DNA of 64,000 bases from CAZQBY01 sp964540655 (GCA_964540655.1 CAZINR010000002.1:1-64000), one strand, 5' to 3'. Shown: positions 53,901-61,758, counted from the stretch's first letter. Made by a program: numbers and translations. The notes: generated from the letters alone by a model not told the origin.

Positions 53901-54056
53901 CGGATCCGCCGGTTCGAGCGAATGCGAGAAGCACGCTTCACGACACGAAGTTCACAAAAGTGAACTTGTGCCCAATTTGGCTTTGCCAAATTCGGGAGTG
54001 AAGCGAAGGGGCCGTCGAGCATACGCTAAGCCTTGGTAAGACGGACCCGCCGGGAT
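53901..54056. repeat. two tRNA-Arg 3'-end copies flanking a paired-hairpin element
   Basis: GACGGACCCGCCGGGAT at 54040-54056 repeats the tRNA-Arg 3' end plus 2 flanking bases (54134-54150) without mismatch, 94 bp away. CGGATCCGCCGGTTCGAGC at 53901-53919 is a second, degenerate copy. Copies and tRNA are in the same orientation and lie downstream of the tRNA 3' end, as in the Tyr and Gly arrays, but no gene lies between them. Confidence 0.75.
53944..53996. repeat. paired-hairpin element, copy 11
   Basis: CAC-g-AAGTTCAC...GTGAACTT-GTG followed by CCC-AATTTGGC...GCCAAATT-c-GGG. The second foot is CCC/GGG rather than CGC/GCG. It is the only copy outside the first 27 kb. Confidence 0.8.
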
Positions 54057-54135
54057 GTTGAGAAGAAACCTTCCTTAGCATAAGCTTCTCGACATAAGGC
54101 GGGACCGGCCGAGGCTGAGCTAAGGCATATGAGGA

Positions 54136-54268
54136 CGGACCCGCCGGGATTCGAACCCGGGTCACGGGATCTCTTCAACCATCTCAGCTCCCCGTTTTGG
54201 GGATAAAACACCTTTTTTGAAAGGGGTTTCCGAAGTCCCGTAGTATATCCTGGCTAACCCACGGGCCC
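54136..54268 (-). tRNA. tRNA-Arg (TCG) with 59-nt intron
   Basis: Minus strand: acceptor GGGCCCG/CGGGTCC (one G-U), discriminator G, anticodon stem CGGGA/TCCCG, loop CTTCGG-A with anticodon TCG, T arm CCGGG-TTCGAAT-CCCGG. A 59-nt intron lies between positions 37 and 38. The mature length is 74 nt. CCA is not encoded. 3'-end copies lie at 54040 and 53901. Confidence 0.93.
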
Positions 54269-54380
54269 GCGCGCGTAGGTGCTTTTTATTAGAACTTTAC
54301 TTAAATTAAACCCAAGCAGGCATCCAGCAAGCTGGAGGGACTTTTATTGTTCGTTTTCATATAGATACTCTCACAATAAA

Positions 54381-54713
54381 ATGGACGACGACAACGACGA
54401 ATTCGGCGGACCCTCCGGGTTTGAGGGCTTCGGCATGACGACGACAGACTTCGAGATGCCCGATTTCAGCTCAATAGGCCGCACCATGAAGATGCTCTCC
54501 TGGCTGCCGGCAATAATCTCTTTTGTGACCGTTACCTTCCTCCTGTTCGTGGCCCTGGTCGTTTACAACGGCCTGGCCCAGCCCGACTACAACATCACTT
54601 ACTGGGGCTTTATGACGATAGTCATAATCTCGATTCTGGCCGGACTGATAACCGGGACTCTGGTCAAGTTCGCGGCTGGCAGGAAGGCCAAGAGCGCAGG
54701 GTTTGGAATGTGA
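54381..54713 (+). CDS. small two-TM membrane protein
   Basis: A 110-residue protein with an acidic N-terminus (MDDDNDEFGGPSGFEGFGMT) and two TM helices (PAIISFVTVTFLLFVALVVY and WGFMTIVIISILAGLITGTL), ending in a basic tail. A TATA-like CTTTTATTG lies about 40 nt upstream. The longer reading frame from 54279 is not supported. Unknown function. Confidence 0.65.
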   Translation: MDDDNDEFGGPSGFEGFGMTTTDFEMPDFSSIGRTMKMLSWLPAIISFVTVTFLLFVALVVYNGLAQPDYNITYWGFMTIVIISILAGLITGTLVKFAAGRKAKSAGFGM

Positions 54714-54781
54714 ATATTAAGGGCTCTCTAATCTCTTTCCAAGTTCCCCAGGCTTTTATATAACGCCGTTATAAACTAAAC

Positions 54782-55102
54782 ATGAAACTCCCCTGCGAGA
54801 CCGTCGTCTGGTACCTAGTGCCAGTCATAAAGTCCGAGCTGGCCAGAGAGCTGTCCGGCCGGGGCATGACTCAGAAGAAAACTGCCGACATAATCGGCGT
54901 CACCCAGGCCGCTGTCTCCCAATACCTCTCCAAGAAGCGCGGAGGCTCGGTGAAGCTGACCGGAGATATGAAGAAAGAGATAAAGCTCTTCGCCGACAGA
55001 GTGGTCAACGACAAGGTCGGCGAGAAGGACCTTCAGAAGCTCATCTGCAAGGAATGCGCGATAGGCCGCAAGTCCGGCATCCTCGAGGACTTCGTCTGCT
55101 AG
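54782..55102 (+). CDS. HTH transcriptional regulator (XRE-like) with Cys cluster
   Basis: A 106-residue protein. The central helix-turn-helix is GMTQKKTADIIGVTQAAVSQYLSKK (about 30-54). The C-terminus carries LICKECAIGRKSGIL and a final Cys, so four cysteines with the N-terminal Cys5 could hold a metal or Fe-S cluster, as in archaeal Cys-containing HTH proteins. It is convergent with SepCysS, with a 4-nt stop overlap. A redox- or metal-sensing role is inferred. Confidence 0.8.
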   Translation: MKLPCETVVWYLVPVIKSELARELSGRGMTQKKTADIIGVTQAAVSQYLSKKRGGSVKLTGDMKKEIKLFADRVVNDKVGEKDLQKLICKECAIGRKSGILEDFVC

Positions 55103-56271
55103 GCCAGGTCGTACTTCCTGGCGATGTCCAGGAACGAGTCCTTCAGGTACTTTATCTGTCCGCCAGTCAATCCATAAGTGTTCAGCTTCCAGACCCGAGT
55201 CGCGCCCGCGAACTCGCCGACTATGCCCCTCTCCTTGAGCTCGTCGGAGAAAAAGTAGCCTCTCCTCTTGTGCGTCTTGGCGACCTTGTCGAACGTCTCC
55301 CTCGTGTCCACCTTGGTCAGCGTGTTCTTCCTGGGCATCTCCGACAGCACTTTGTTGCCCTCCACACTCAGGAAAGATTCCAGGAATTCGTTGGCGTTGG
55401 CCAGCTCCTTGCCCCAGTTCTTGACCCTCTCCTTGACATAAGGCAAGGTCGCTATCATCGCCATCATGTTCCCGCCCATGAGAGTGCAGCCCAGCATCTC
55501 CACCTCTTTGATGCCGAACTTCCTGCCGGTGACGTCGCCCTTCATCTCGGTGGTCCGCAGAACATTGTCCACCCACTCCTCTTTGACCCCCAATATGCCG
55601 GAAGGCGCCGGCGAGGCAAAGGATTTGTGCCCGGAACCCACTACGAAATCCGCACCCAGTTTTTTGCCGTCCACCGGCGCTATCCCGACGGTGTAAGCCC
55701 CGTTGTAGAGGAAGGGGATATCATACTCTTTGGCCACCTTGCCTATGCCGTGCACGTCGTGCTCGTTGGCCAGGGAATAGTCAAAGTGGTCCATCATTAT
55801 GAGCTTGGGAAGCTTGCCGTCCTTCTTCTTGACCTCCTCTATCTTCTGAGCCACTGCCTCGGACGTAATCACGCTCTTGTCGTTCAGCGGGACCTCCCGC
55901 ACCAACCCTCCGGCGTGTTCCACCGCCAGGAACTCGGTGTAGTGCGCCAGAGCCGAGACTATGACCGGGTCGTCCTTGCCGACAAGAGAGGAGACCACCG
56001 CCTGGAAGCCCCTCCGGGCCCCCGGGACCACCCTCGCCTCGTCCATGTTGATGAATTCGGCCAGCCCCTCGTGGAACTTGTGGATGTCAGGTTTGGTTAT
56101 CTTGTCCAGACGGAAGGGTTTGCGGCAGTAGTCGCAGGTCGAATAGCCGTCTCCATAAGACGCGAGCGCGTTCATGGCCTCGACGCTCAGCCTGCCCGCT
56201 GCCTGTATCGGATGTATGTTTATGTACTGCTCCTCCACTATCCGAAGTGGCAAGTCCTCAGTTATGTCCAT
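55099..56271 (-). CDS. pscS: Sep-tRNA:Cys-tRNA synthase
   Basis: A 390-residue PLP enzyme that converts O-phosphoseryl-tRNA(Cys) to Cys-tRNA(Cys) in archaea lacking or supplementing CysRS. The N-terminal INIHPIQAAGRLSVEAMNAL and YGDGYSTCDYCRKPFRLDKI hold the catalytic cysteines. VPGARRGFQAVVSS, PVIVSALAHYTEFLAVEHAG and the Schiff-base Lys region VVGSGHKSFASPAPSGILGV follow. The family-typical C-terminal GGQIKYLKDSFLDIARKY is intact. Its partner SepRS is outside the window. Confidence 0.93.
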   Translation of the reverse strand: MDITEDLPLRIVEEQYINIHPIQAAGRLSVEAMNALASYGDGYSTCDYCRKPFRLDKITKPDIHKFHEGLAEFINMDEARVVPGARRGFQAVVSSLVGKDDPVIVSALAHYTEFLAVEHAGGLVREVPLNDKSVITSEAVAQKIEEVKKKDGKLPKLIMMDHFDYSLANEHDVHGIGKVAKEYDIPFLYNGAYTVGIAPVDGKKLGADFVVGSGHKSFASPAPSGILGVKEEWVDNVLRTTEMKGDVTGRKFGIKEVEMLGCTLMGGNMMAMIATLPYVKERVKNWGKELANANEFLESFLSVEGNKVLSEMPRKNTLTKVDTRETFDKVAKTHKRRGYFFSDELKERGIVGEFAGATRVWKLNTYGLTGGQIKYLKDSFLDIARKYDLA

Positions 56272-56302
56272 TTTCGTTTCGTTTGCTCATTACAATCCCG
56301 TA

Positions 56303-56581
56303 ATGATATGGTTTAAGATCATATCTCCTTGGACTATTAAATCCGGATTCTGTAGCCCACTCAACACATTCACTGTGGAGGCGGGCAAGCCGGTGAAATG
56401 GACGATAATAGGTGACCATGTTACGGGCTGCTCCAACGAGATAATACAGGCGGATTTCGGCATAGACGTGCCCCTAGAGACGGGAGAGGTTAAAAGCGTA
56501 TTTTTCACTCCGGAAAAGAAAGGTAAATATACGTTCTCGTGCTGGATGGAGATGCTGTTCGGCGAGATAAACGTGGTGTGA
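56303..56581 (+). CDS. cupredoxin-like copper-binding protein
   Basis: A 92-residue cupredoxin fold: NTFTVEAGKPVKWTIIGDHV, then a His/Cys site, TFSCWMEMLFGEINVV. The C-x-M-E-M-x-x-G ending is the type-1-copper ligand loop seen in cupredoxin_1 domains of copper-handling proteins. There is no signal peptide. It is followed at 3 nt by a CopZ-like chaperone and then the CopA ATPase. Confidence 0.75.
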   Translation: MIWFKIISPWTIKSGFCSPLNTFTVEAGKPVKWTIIGDHVTGCSNEIIQADFGIDVPLETGEVKSVFFTPEKKGKYTFSCWMEMLFGEINVV

Positions 56582-56583
56582 AG

Positions 56584-56802
56584 ATGAAAAAGGCGATTTT
56601 CGTCGTGGGCGGCATGCACTGCAAGAGCTGCAACGTTCTGCTGCATGACGTGCTCATCGACATAGAGGGGGTCAAGTCCGTGCACGCGGATTTCGAGAGC
56701 GGCACGGTGAAGGTCGAGTTCGAGGACTCGGTCAGCGAAGACAAATTAAAAGAGGAGATAGGCGAGGCCGGATACGAGGTCGAAGAAGTGAAATATGTCT
56801 AG
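56584..56802 (+). CDS. CopZ-like copper chaperone (HMA domain)
   Basis: A 72-residue heavy-metal-associated domain with the Cu(I)-binding GGMHCKSC (9-16) and the beta-alpha-beta-beta-alpha-beta pattern (GVKSVHADFESGTVKVEFED, LKEEIGEAGYEVEEV). It delivers copper to the ATPase encoded next (8-nt overlap). Confidence 0.92.
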   Translation: MKKAIFVVGGMHCKSCNVLLHDVLIDIEGVKSVHADFESGTVKVEFEDSVSEDKLKEEIGEAGYEVEEVKYV

Positions 56803-58981
56803 GGTGGAGGTCAAACTAGCCGTCAAGGGGATGCATTGCGCGTCCTGCGTGAAGGTCATAGAGCTCGCGCTCAAGCGCGCCGAGGGCGTAAGCGAAGCCA
56901 GTGTCAACCTCTCGACCGAGACGGCCCTCGTCGAGTATGACGAGGACAAAATAGATAAGGGGGAAATAATAAATATAATAAAGGACAAGGGCTACGACGC
57001 AACCGTGTTCGGCGAGAAGGATCAGGAGATGCTGGAGCTGGAGAAGAAGAAAGATTTAGACAGGACGAAAAAGCTCCTCCTCTTTTCCGTCTCACTGGCC
57101 GTGCCCGCGCTTATATTCGGCATGGTTCTGATGAATTTTCCCTACAGGGCATATGTACTATTCCTCTTGGCCACGCCGGTCCAACTGGGCGCAGGATACA
57201 GATTCTACAAGGGGGCGTGGGTCGCTCTGAAGAACAAGACGGCCAACATGGACACTCTGATAACCGTGGGGACCACTACCGCTTATGTGTACAGCATAAT
57301 CGTGGTCCTCCTGGCCTCGCAGCAGGATATAATGGCCGGCGGCCCGGAGCAGTACTTCGAGACCTCGGCCGTCTTGATAACGTTCGTCCTTCTGGGCAAG
57401 TATCTCGAGGACAAGGCCAAGGGCCGGACCTCCTCCGCTATAAAGAAGCTAATGGGATTGGCCCCCAAAACAGCCCGGGTAATCAGGGAAGGAAAGGAGG
57501 TGGAGATTCCCGTAGGCGATGTCAAAGTGGGTGACATCGTCAGGGTGCGTCCCGGCGAGAAGGTCCCGGTGGACGGGGTTCTGACAGAAGGCTCCAGCAG
57601 CCTGGACGAGTCCATGATAACCGGCGAGAGCATACCCGTAGAGAAGGTGAAGGGCGACAAGGTCTTCGGCTCGACCATCAACCAGCACGGCACGTTTTTG
57701 TTCAAGGCNNNNNNNNNNATAATAAGGCTGGTGCAGGAAGCGCAGGGTTCGCGCGCACCCATACAGCGCTTCGCCGACGTCATATCGAGCTACTTCGTGC
57801 CTGCAGTCATATTCATAGCGCTGGTCACCTTCGCGGTCTGGTACCTTCTCATAGGGCAGGAGCTGGCATTCGCGCTGGTAGCCAGCGTATCGGTCCTGGT
57901 GATATCCTGCCCGTGCGCGCTTGGCTTGGCCACTCCGACCGCCATAATGGTGGGCATAGGCAAGGGCGCGAACAGGGGCATACTGATAAAGAGCGGCGAG
58001 GCCCTCGAGACTTTTCAAAAAGTGGATGCGGTGATATTCGACAAGACCGGCACGCTCACCGAGGGCAAACCCTCTGTGACGGACGTGGTGCCGTTCGAGG
58101 GTTTTGATGGGGAACAGCTCATGACCCTCGCTGCCAGCGTGGAGGCGTCTTCGGAGCATCCGCTCGCCGACGCCATACTGGCCAGGGCCAAGGAGGACGG
58201 CATAGAGCCGGAGAAGGCCACCGATTTCAAGGCCATACCCGGGCACGGCGTCTCCTGCAAGGTCGGCGGGAAGGGGATACTTCTAGGCAACCGCAAGCTG
58301 ATGGCCGATTACGGCATAAAGACCCGGCCCTTCGAGGGCGAGCTGGAGAGTCTGGAAGAAGACGGCAAGACTGTCGTTCTTCTGGCGGCAGATAAGAGGC
58401 CGGCGGGGGCAATAGCCATAGCCGACCTCCCAAAGGAGACGTCGAAAAAAGCGATAAAAGCCTTGGAAGGCATGGGCATAGAGACCTACATGATATCCGG
58501 CGACAACAAGCGCACCGCCGAGGCAATAGGCCGGAGGCTGGGCATATCCAAGGTCTTCGCCGAGGTCCTTCCCGAGGACAAGGCGGAGTACGTCAAGAAG
58601 CTTCAAAACGGGGGCAAGACCGTGGCGATGGTGGGCGACGGCATAAACGATGCCCCGGCGCTCGCGCAGTCCGAGGTGGGGGTTGTGATGGCTTCGGGAA
58701 CCGACGTGTCCATGGAGACCGGCGGGATAGTTCTCATGAAGAACGACCCGGTGGATGTAGTGCGCGCGGTGAGGCTCAGCAAGAAGACCATGGGCAAGAT
58801 AAAGCAGAACCTGTTCTGGGCCTTGATATATAATGTCATCGGCATACCCCTGGCCGCAGGAGTGTTCTACTTTTGGACCGGCTGGCTGCTCAGCCCGATG
58901 ATAGCGGGTGGTGCCATGGCCATGAGCTCGGTCTCCGTGGTGACCAATTCTCTGCTGTTGAAGCGGGCCAAGATAGAATAG
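56795..58981 (+). CDS. copA: Cu+-exporting P1B-type ATPase (contains a sequence gap)
   Basis: A 728-residue pump. N-terminal HMA with GMHCASC; eight TM helices; actuator loop SSLDESMITGESIPVEKVKG; ion site ISCPCALGLATP (CPC); phosphorylation motif FDKTGTLTEGKP; nucleotide domain with SSEHPLADAIL (HP motif); MVGDGINDAPALAQSEVG near the end. A 10-N run follows GTFLFKA, and about 8 residues usual for the family (ATKVGKDTALAQ-like) seem missing, so the gap is longer than drawn. It removes excess Cu(I). Confidence 0.94.
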   Translation: MSRVEVKLAVKGMHCASCVKVIELALKRAEGVSEASVNLSTETALVEYDEDKIDKGEIINIIKDKGYDATVFGEKDQEMLELEKKKDLDRTKKLLLFSVSLAVPALIFGMVLMNFPYRAYVLFLLATPVQLGAGYRFYKGAWVALKNKTANMDTLITVGTTTAYVYSIIVVLLASQQDIMAGGPEQYFETSAVLITFVLLGKYLEDKAKGRTSSAIKKLMGLAPKTARVIREGKEVEIPVGDVKVGDIVRVRPGEKVPVDGVLTEGSSSLDESMITGESIPVEKVKGDKVFGSTINQHGTFLFKXXXXIIRLVQEAQGSRAPIQRFADVISSYFVPAVIFIALVTFAVWYLLIGQELAFALVASVSVLVISCPCALGLATPTAIMVGIGKGANRGILIKSGEALETFQKVDAVIFDKTGTLTEGKPSVTDVVPFEGFDGEQLMTLAASVEASSEHPLADAILARAKEDGIEPEKATDFKAIPGHGVSCKVGGKGILLGNRKLMADYGIKTRPFEGELESLEEDGKTVVLLAADKRPAGAIAIADLPKETSKKAIKALEGMGIETYMISGDNKRTAEAIGRRLGISKVFAEVLPEDKAEYVKKLQNGGKTVAMVGDGINDAPALAQSEVGVVMASGTDVSMETGGIVLMKNDPVDVVRAVRLSKKTMGKIKQNLFWALIYNVIGIPLAAGVFYFWTGWLLSPMIAGGAMAMSSVSVVTNSLLLKRAKIE
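57709..57718. other. assembly gap (10 N) inside copA
   Basis: Ten unresolved bases, preceded by GGC, as is the gap in the FKBP gene. The frame on both sides is consistent. Family comparison implies about 25 nt more than drawn. Confidence 0.9.
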
Positions 58982-59011
58982 TTTTTCTTGCCCGGACGTA
59001 TAGCTAATACG

Positions 59012-59251
59012 ATGTCTCAGAAGAAGCTGTCCAAGGTCGAGTTCAAGGTCAATGGCCTCTTTACCGAGGGTCATGCGCGCAGATGCGAGGCGATGATACG
59101 CAATTCGGCTGGGGGCATAGAGAACGCCAAGGCCAACTCTGTCACAGAGCGGGTCGAGGTCGTCTTCGACGCGCGCAAGCAGACGCCGCACAGCATAAGG
59201 GACATAATAGACGAGACTGGATACACAGTCACAGGCATACCCAAAAGCTGA
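59012..59251 (+). CDS. HMA-fold protein lacking CxxC
   Basis: A 79-residue protein with the ferredoxin-like HMA pattern (KVEFKVNGLFTEGHARRCEA, GGIENAKANSVTERVEVVFD, RDIIDETGYTVTGIPKS) but a single Cys in place of the metal-binding MxCxxC (reads FTEGHARRC). It is placed 31 nt after copA, so probably part of the copper unit, perhaps as a regulator or binder without copper transfer. Confidence 0.7.
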   Translation: MSQKKLSKVEFKVNGLFTEGHARRCEAMIRNSAGGIENAKANSVTERVEVVFDARKQTPHSIRDIIDETGYTVTGIPKS

Positions 59252-59279
59252 TTTTTCTTCTTTCCCTGAGAATAAGAGC

Positions 59280-60101
59280 GTGGACTGCCGATGCGCAGTC
59301 TGCTTCCTACTGCTGGCGAACTTAATCAGCGCAGCCCCCCTCAAGCTAGACGGTGAGTTACACTACAACTCGTTAGAGGTTACACTACATAATCGCGAGG
59401 ATTCCGAGGTTTTCTTCGACCTTGGATTCCAGCTCAAAAAGAAGACTGAAGACTGGCGACTGGTGGACCGCCTTGACTGCGGCGGCAACTCGTCTGTCCC
59501 GGGCCTTGGATCAAGGGTCTTCAACTGCAGTTACACTGCGCCCGGAGAGCCTGGCAGCTACAAGATATATGCGCGCGCAGACATCGTGAATGGCACCTAT
59601 GCCTACAAGGATTTCTTCTTCGATGTAGGCCAGAACGGATTCGAAGAAGCGGAGCCCGAGAGCGACGTGGTCCTCGAGTTCTTGTCGGTCCCGGAAGAGG
59701 TTAGGACTGGTGAGGAGTTCTCGGTGATCGTGAACGTCACAGCGCGCAGAGACGTTTCAATGGAGATCTACTCCTATGTGTATGGAAGCAAGACCTGCCA
59801 TTCATTCTACGGATGGAAGGGCAACGCCCAGAAGCACGCTTTCAAAAAAGGGGAACACAGCACAATCAATCTTAGTGACTCGGTGGACCACGACACTGCA
59901 AACGGCACCTACTCGCTCAAGGTGCGCGCAAGGGGTGATAAGGACTGGGACATAATGTGCGAGATAAGAGTGATTCAGACATCTCCCGATTTAGGATCCG
60001 AAGTCCCGTCGGCTGACGAACCCATGGACGTTACCGGATGGGTTGTCTTTTTGATTGCTCTGGTCCCCTTGGCCATACTGGCGATAGCGAGGCTGCTTTA
60101 A
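59280..60101 (+). CDS. secreted membrane-anchored surface protein
   Basis: A 273-residue protein. The signal peptide is MDCRCAVCFLLLANLISA with GTG start; two beta-sandwich domains follow (about 20-125, VEVTLHNREDSEVFFDLGF-like, and 130-235, EFSVIVNVTARRDVSMEIYS) with N-x-S/T glycosylation sites. A C-terminal TM (GWVVFLIALVPLAILAIARL) anchors it. It resembles archaeal CARDB-like surface proteins. The stretch at 59436-59466 (AAGACTGAAGACTGGCGACT) is built of repeat-arm words. Confidence 0.68.
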   Translation: MDCRCAVCFLLLANLISAAPLKLDGELHYNSLEVTLHNREDSEVFFDLGFQLKKKTEDWRLVDRLDCGGNSSVPGLGSRVFNCSYTAPGEPGSYKIYARADIVNGTYAYKDFFFDVGQNGFEEAEPESDVVLEFLSVPEEVRTGEEFSVIVNVTARRDVSMEIYSYVYGSKTCHSFYGWKGNAQKHAFKKGEHSTINLSDSVDHDTANGTYSLKVRARGDKDWDIMCEIRVIQTSPDLGSEVPSADEPMDVTGWVVFLIALVPLAILAIARLL

Positions 60102-61687
60102 TCGCCCCGGCTCTTTATGTCCTTCAGGAAGTCATCCACATACTGGTGGACGTCCTCGCCAGCGCTCTTCTCGGCCTCCTCTTCGGGCTCTTCTTCCGCT
60201 TTCTCCTCGACTTTTTTGGGCTTTGCTTTCCTCGCCGCCTTTTTCTCCCTTTTCTCCTCCTCGGCCCTCTTCCGCTCTTCCTCCTTGGCTTTCCTCCTCT
60301 GCTCTTCAGCCCACCTCTGCTGCATCCTCTTCCAGTCTTTCTCCTTTTTCTTCACTTCTTTGGGCTCTTCTTTCACTTCTCCTTCAGCCCCTGCCGTGGC
60401 TTTAGCGGATTTCTCCTTCTTTGACTCTTCCTTGCCGGGTTTTCTCAGCAGGTTCTTGGCGAAGCCCCACCTCCTTCTGGACTTCTCGACCTTCTCTTCC
60501 TTTTTGGCCTTTTCCTCTGCCTCCTTCTCGACTTCCTCTCTTTTCCTCTTCTTTTCCTCCGCCTCTTTCTTGAGCGCGGCCAGAATCATCCTCCGCCTTT
60601 CTTCCTTTTTTCTTTTTACCTCGGCGAGACGCTCTTCTTCCCGGCGGTTTAGCTCCGATTCGGCTTCTGCCTTTCCCTCTCCATCTTTAGCCGCCGCTAT
60701 CTTCTTCAGCTCCTCTTCGTGGCCCTTCCTTTTGTCTTCGCTCCTCTTCAGCTCCTCTCTCTTCTCGTTGAGCTTGGCCTTCAGTATCCTGCTGACATCC
60801 TCCTCTATGCCCTTCTCCACCTCCGGCGGTATCAGTCGCTCATCCCTTATTGTGTACTTCCTGAACATGAGTATTGATATAAGAACGGCTATGGCTATTA
60901 TTAATATGGGGATGTACACTATCGGACTGTTCCAATCCATCCCGGGTTCGGGGTTGGGGCCCCTCTCTTCTATCGTGCCGGCGAACGCCTGCGAGTGCTC
61001 TAATATCTTGCAGTCGAGGTCGCTTTCCGCGTCGCAGTCCGGGTCGCAGATGTCGTCATATTCGCCATCGCAGTACCCCTCGGCTATGCCCGAGTCGCAA
61101 TCCAGCGGGCAGCTCCCCCGGTTCTCTCTCGGCTCGCATATCCCGTTTCCGCACTCGTGGCAGTCCTGCGGGCAGCTCACTCTGTCCTCATTGGCCGTGC
61201 ACAAACCGTCCCCGCACTCAGCGCAGTCCGGGCATTCCGGCCCCTCGTGGGGGTCGCATATCCAGTCCCCGCACTCGGTGCAGTCCTGATGGCAGTTGCT
61301 GCGGTTCTCGTAACCGTAGCATAAACCGTCCCCGCACGTGGTGTTGACATAGACCAGTATTGTCTTGCCGCAGGCCTTGACCAGATGGTGGCCCACCTTG
61401 TTAGGGATGTATTCGGCTATGCCCTTCTCGTTTGTGGTGACGTTGACCTTCCTTACGTGGTCGGAGGTGTTGTAGTAATGTATGCCCACCTCCTCGTCCA
61501 CCTGCGGCTGGAAGTCGCGCAGCATACCCCTAGTGACGCTGATTTTCATGACCTGCCCGTAGATGGGTTCGTCGGGGATTATGTCAACGTTGCAGGTCTC
61601 CACCACCTTTCCGTGGCAGAACGGGCAGTCGACGGCCGATGCCCCTCCCAGCATCAAGAGTAAGACTAACGCCAGATACTTTTTCAT
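60098..61687 (-). CDS. surface protein with four CGDGxC repeats, TM and long charged cytoplasmic coiled coil
   Basis: A 529-residue protein. The signal peptide is MKKYLALVLLLMLGGASAVD; a beta-domain with VDCPFCHGKVVETC follows (to about 120). Four ~20-residue CGDGLCxxxENRxxCxxDC-type repeats span about 120-215 and match Ca-binding/EGF-like units of archaeal surface proteins. TM (PIVYIPILIIAIAVLISILM) is near 255. The last 250 residues are a very charged Lys/Glu coiled coil. It probably links the envelope exterior to a cytoplasmic scaffold. The convergent gene overlaps by 4 nt. Confidence 0.75.
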   Translation of the reverse strand: MKKYLALVLLLMLGGASAVDCPFCHGKVVETCNVDIIPDEPIYGQVMKISVTRGMLRDFQPQVDEEVGIHYYNTSDHVRKVNVTTNEKGIAEYIPNKVGHHLVKACGKTILVYVNTTCGDGLCYGYENRSNCHQDCTECGDWICDPHEGPECPDCAECGDGLCTANEDRVSCPQDCHECGNGICEPRENRGSCPLDCDSGIAEGYCDGEYDDICDPDCDAESDLDCKILEHSQAFAGTIEERGPNPEPGMDWNSPIVYIPILIIAIAVLISILMFRKYTIRDERLIPPEVEKGIEEDVSRILKAKLNEKREELKRSEDKRKGHEEELKKIAAAKDGEGKAEAESELNRREEERLAEVKRKKEERRRMILAALKKEAEEKKRKREEVEKEAEEKAKKEEKVEKSRRRWGFAKNLLRKPGKEESKKEKSAKATAGAEGEVKEEPKEVKKKEKDWKRMQQRWAEEQRRKAKEEERKRAEEEKREKKAARKAKPKKVEEKAEEEPEEEAEKSAGEDVHQYVDDFLKDIKSRGD

Positions 61688-61758
61688 GCTGTTTCTTTCA
61701 CAGAGCTTTAATTAAAAATATGCTGCGCTTTTAAGTTCCGCGCGTTTAAACTTTCAAC

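Noticed and set aside
55054..56316. 420-codon plus-strand frame over SepCysS
   Set aside because: SepCysS on the minus strand is unmistakable. The opposite frame is His/Val/Arg-rich shadow.
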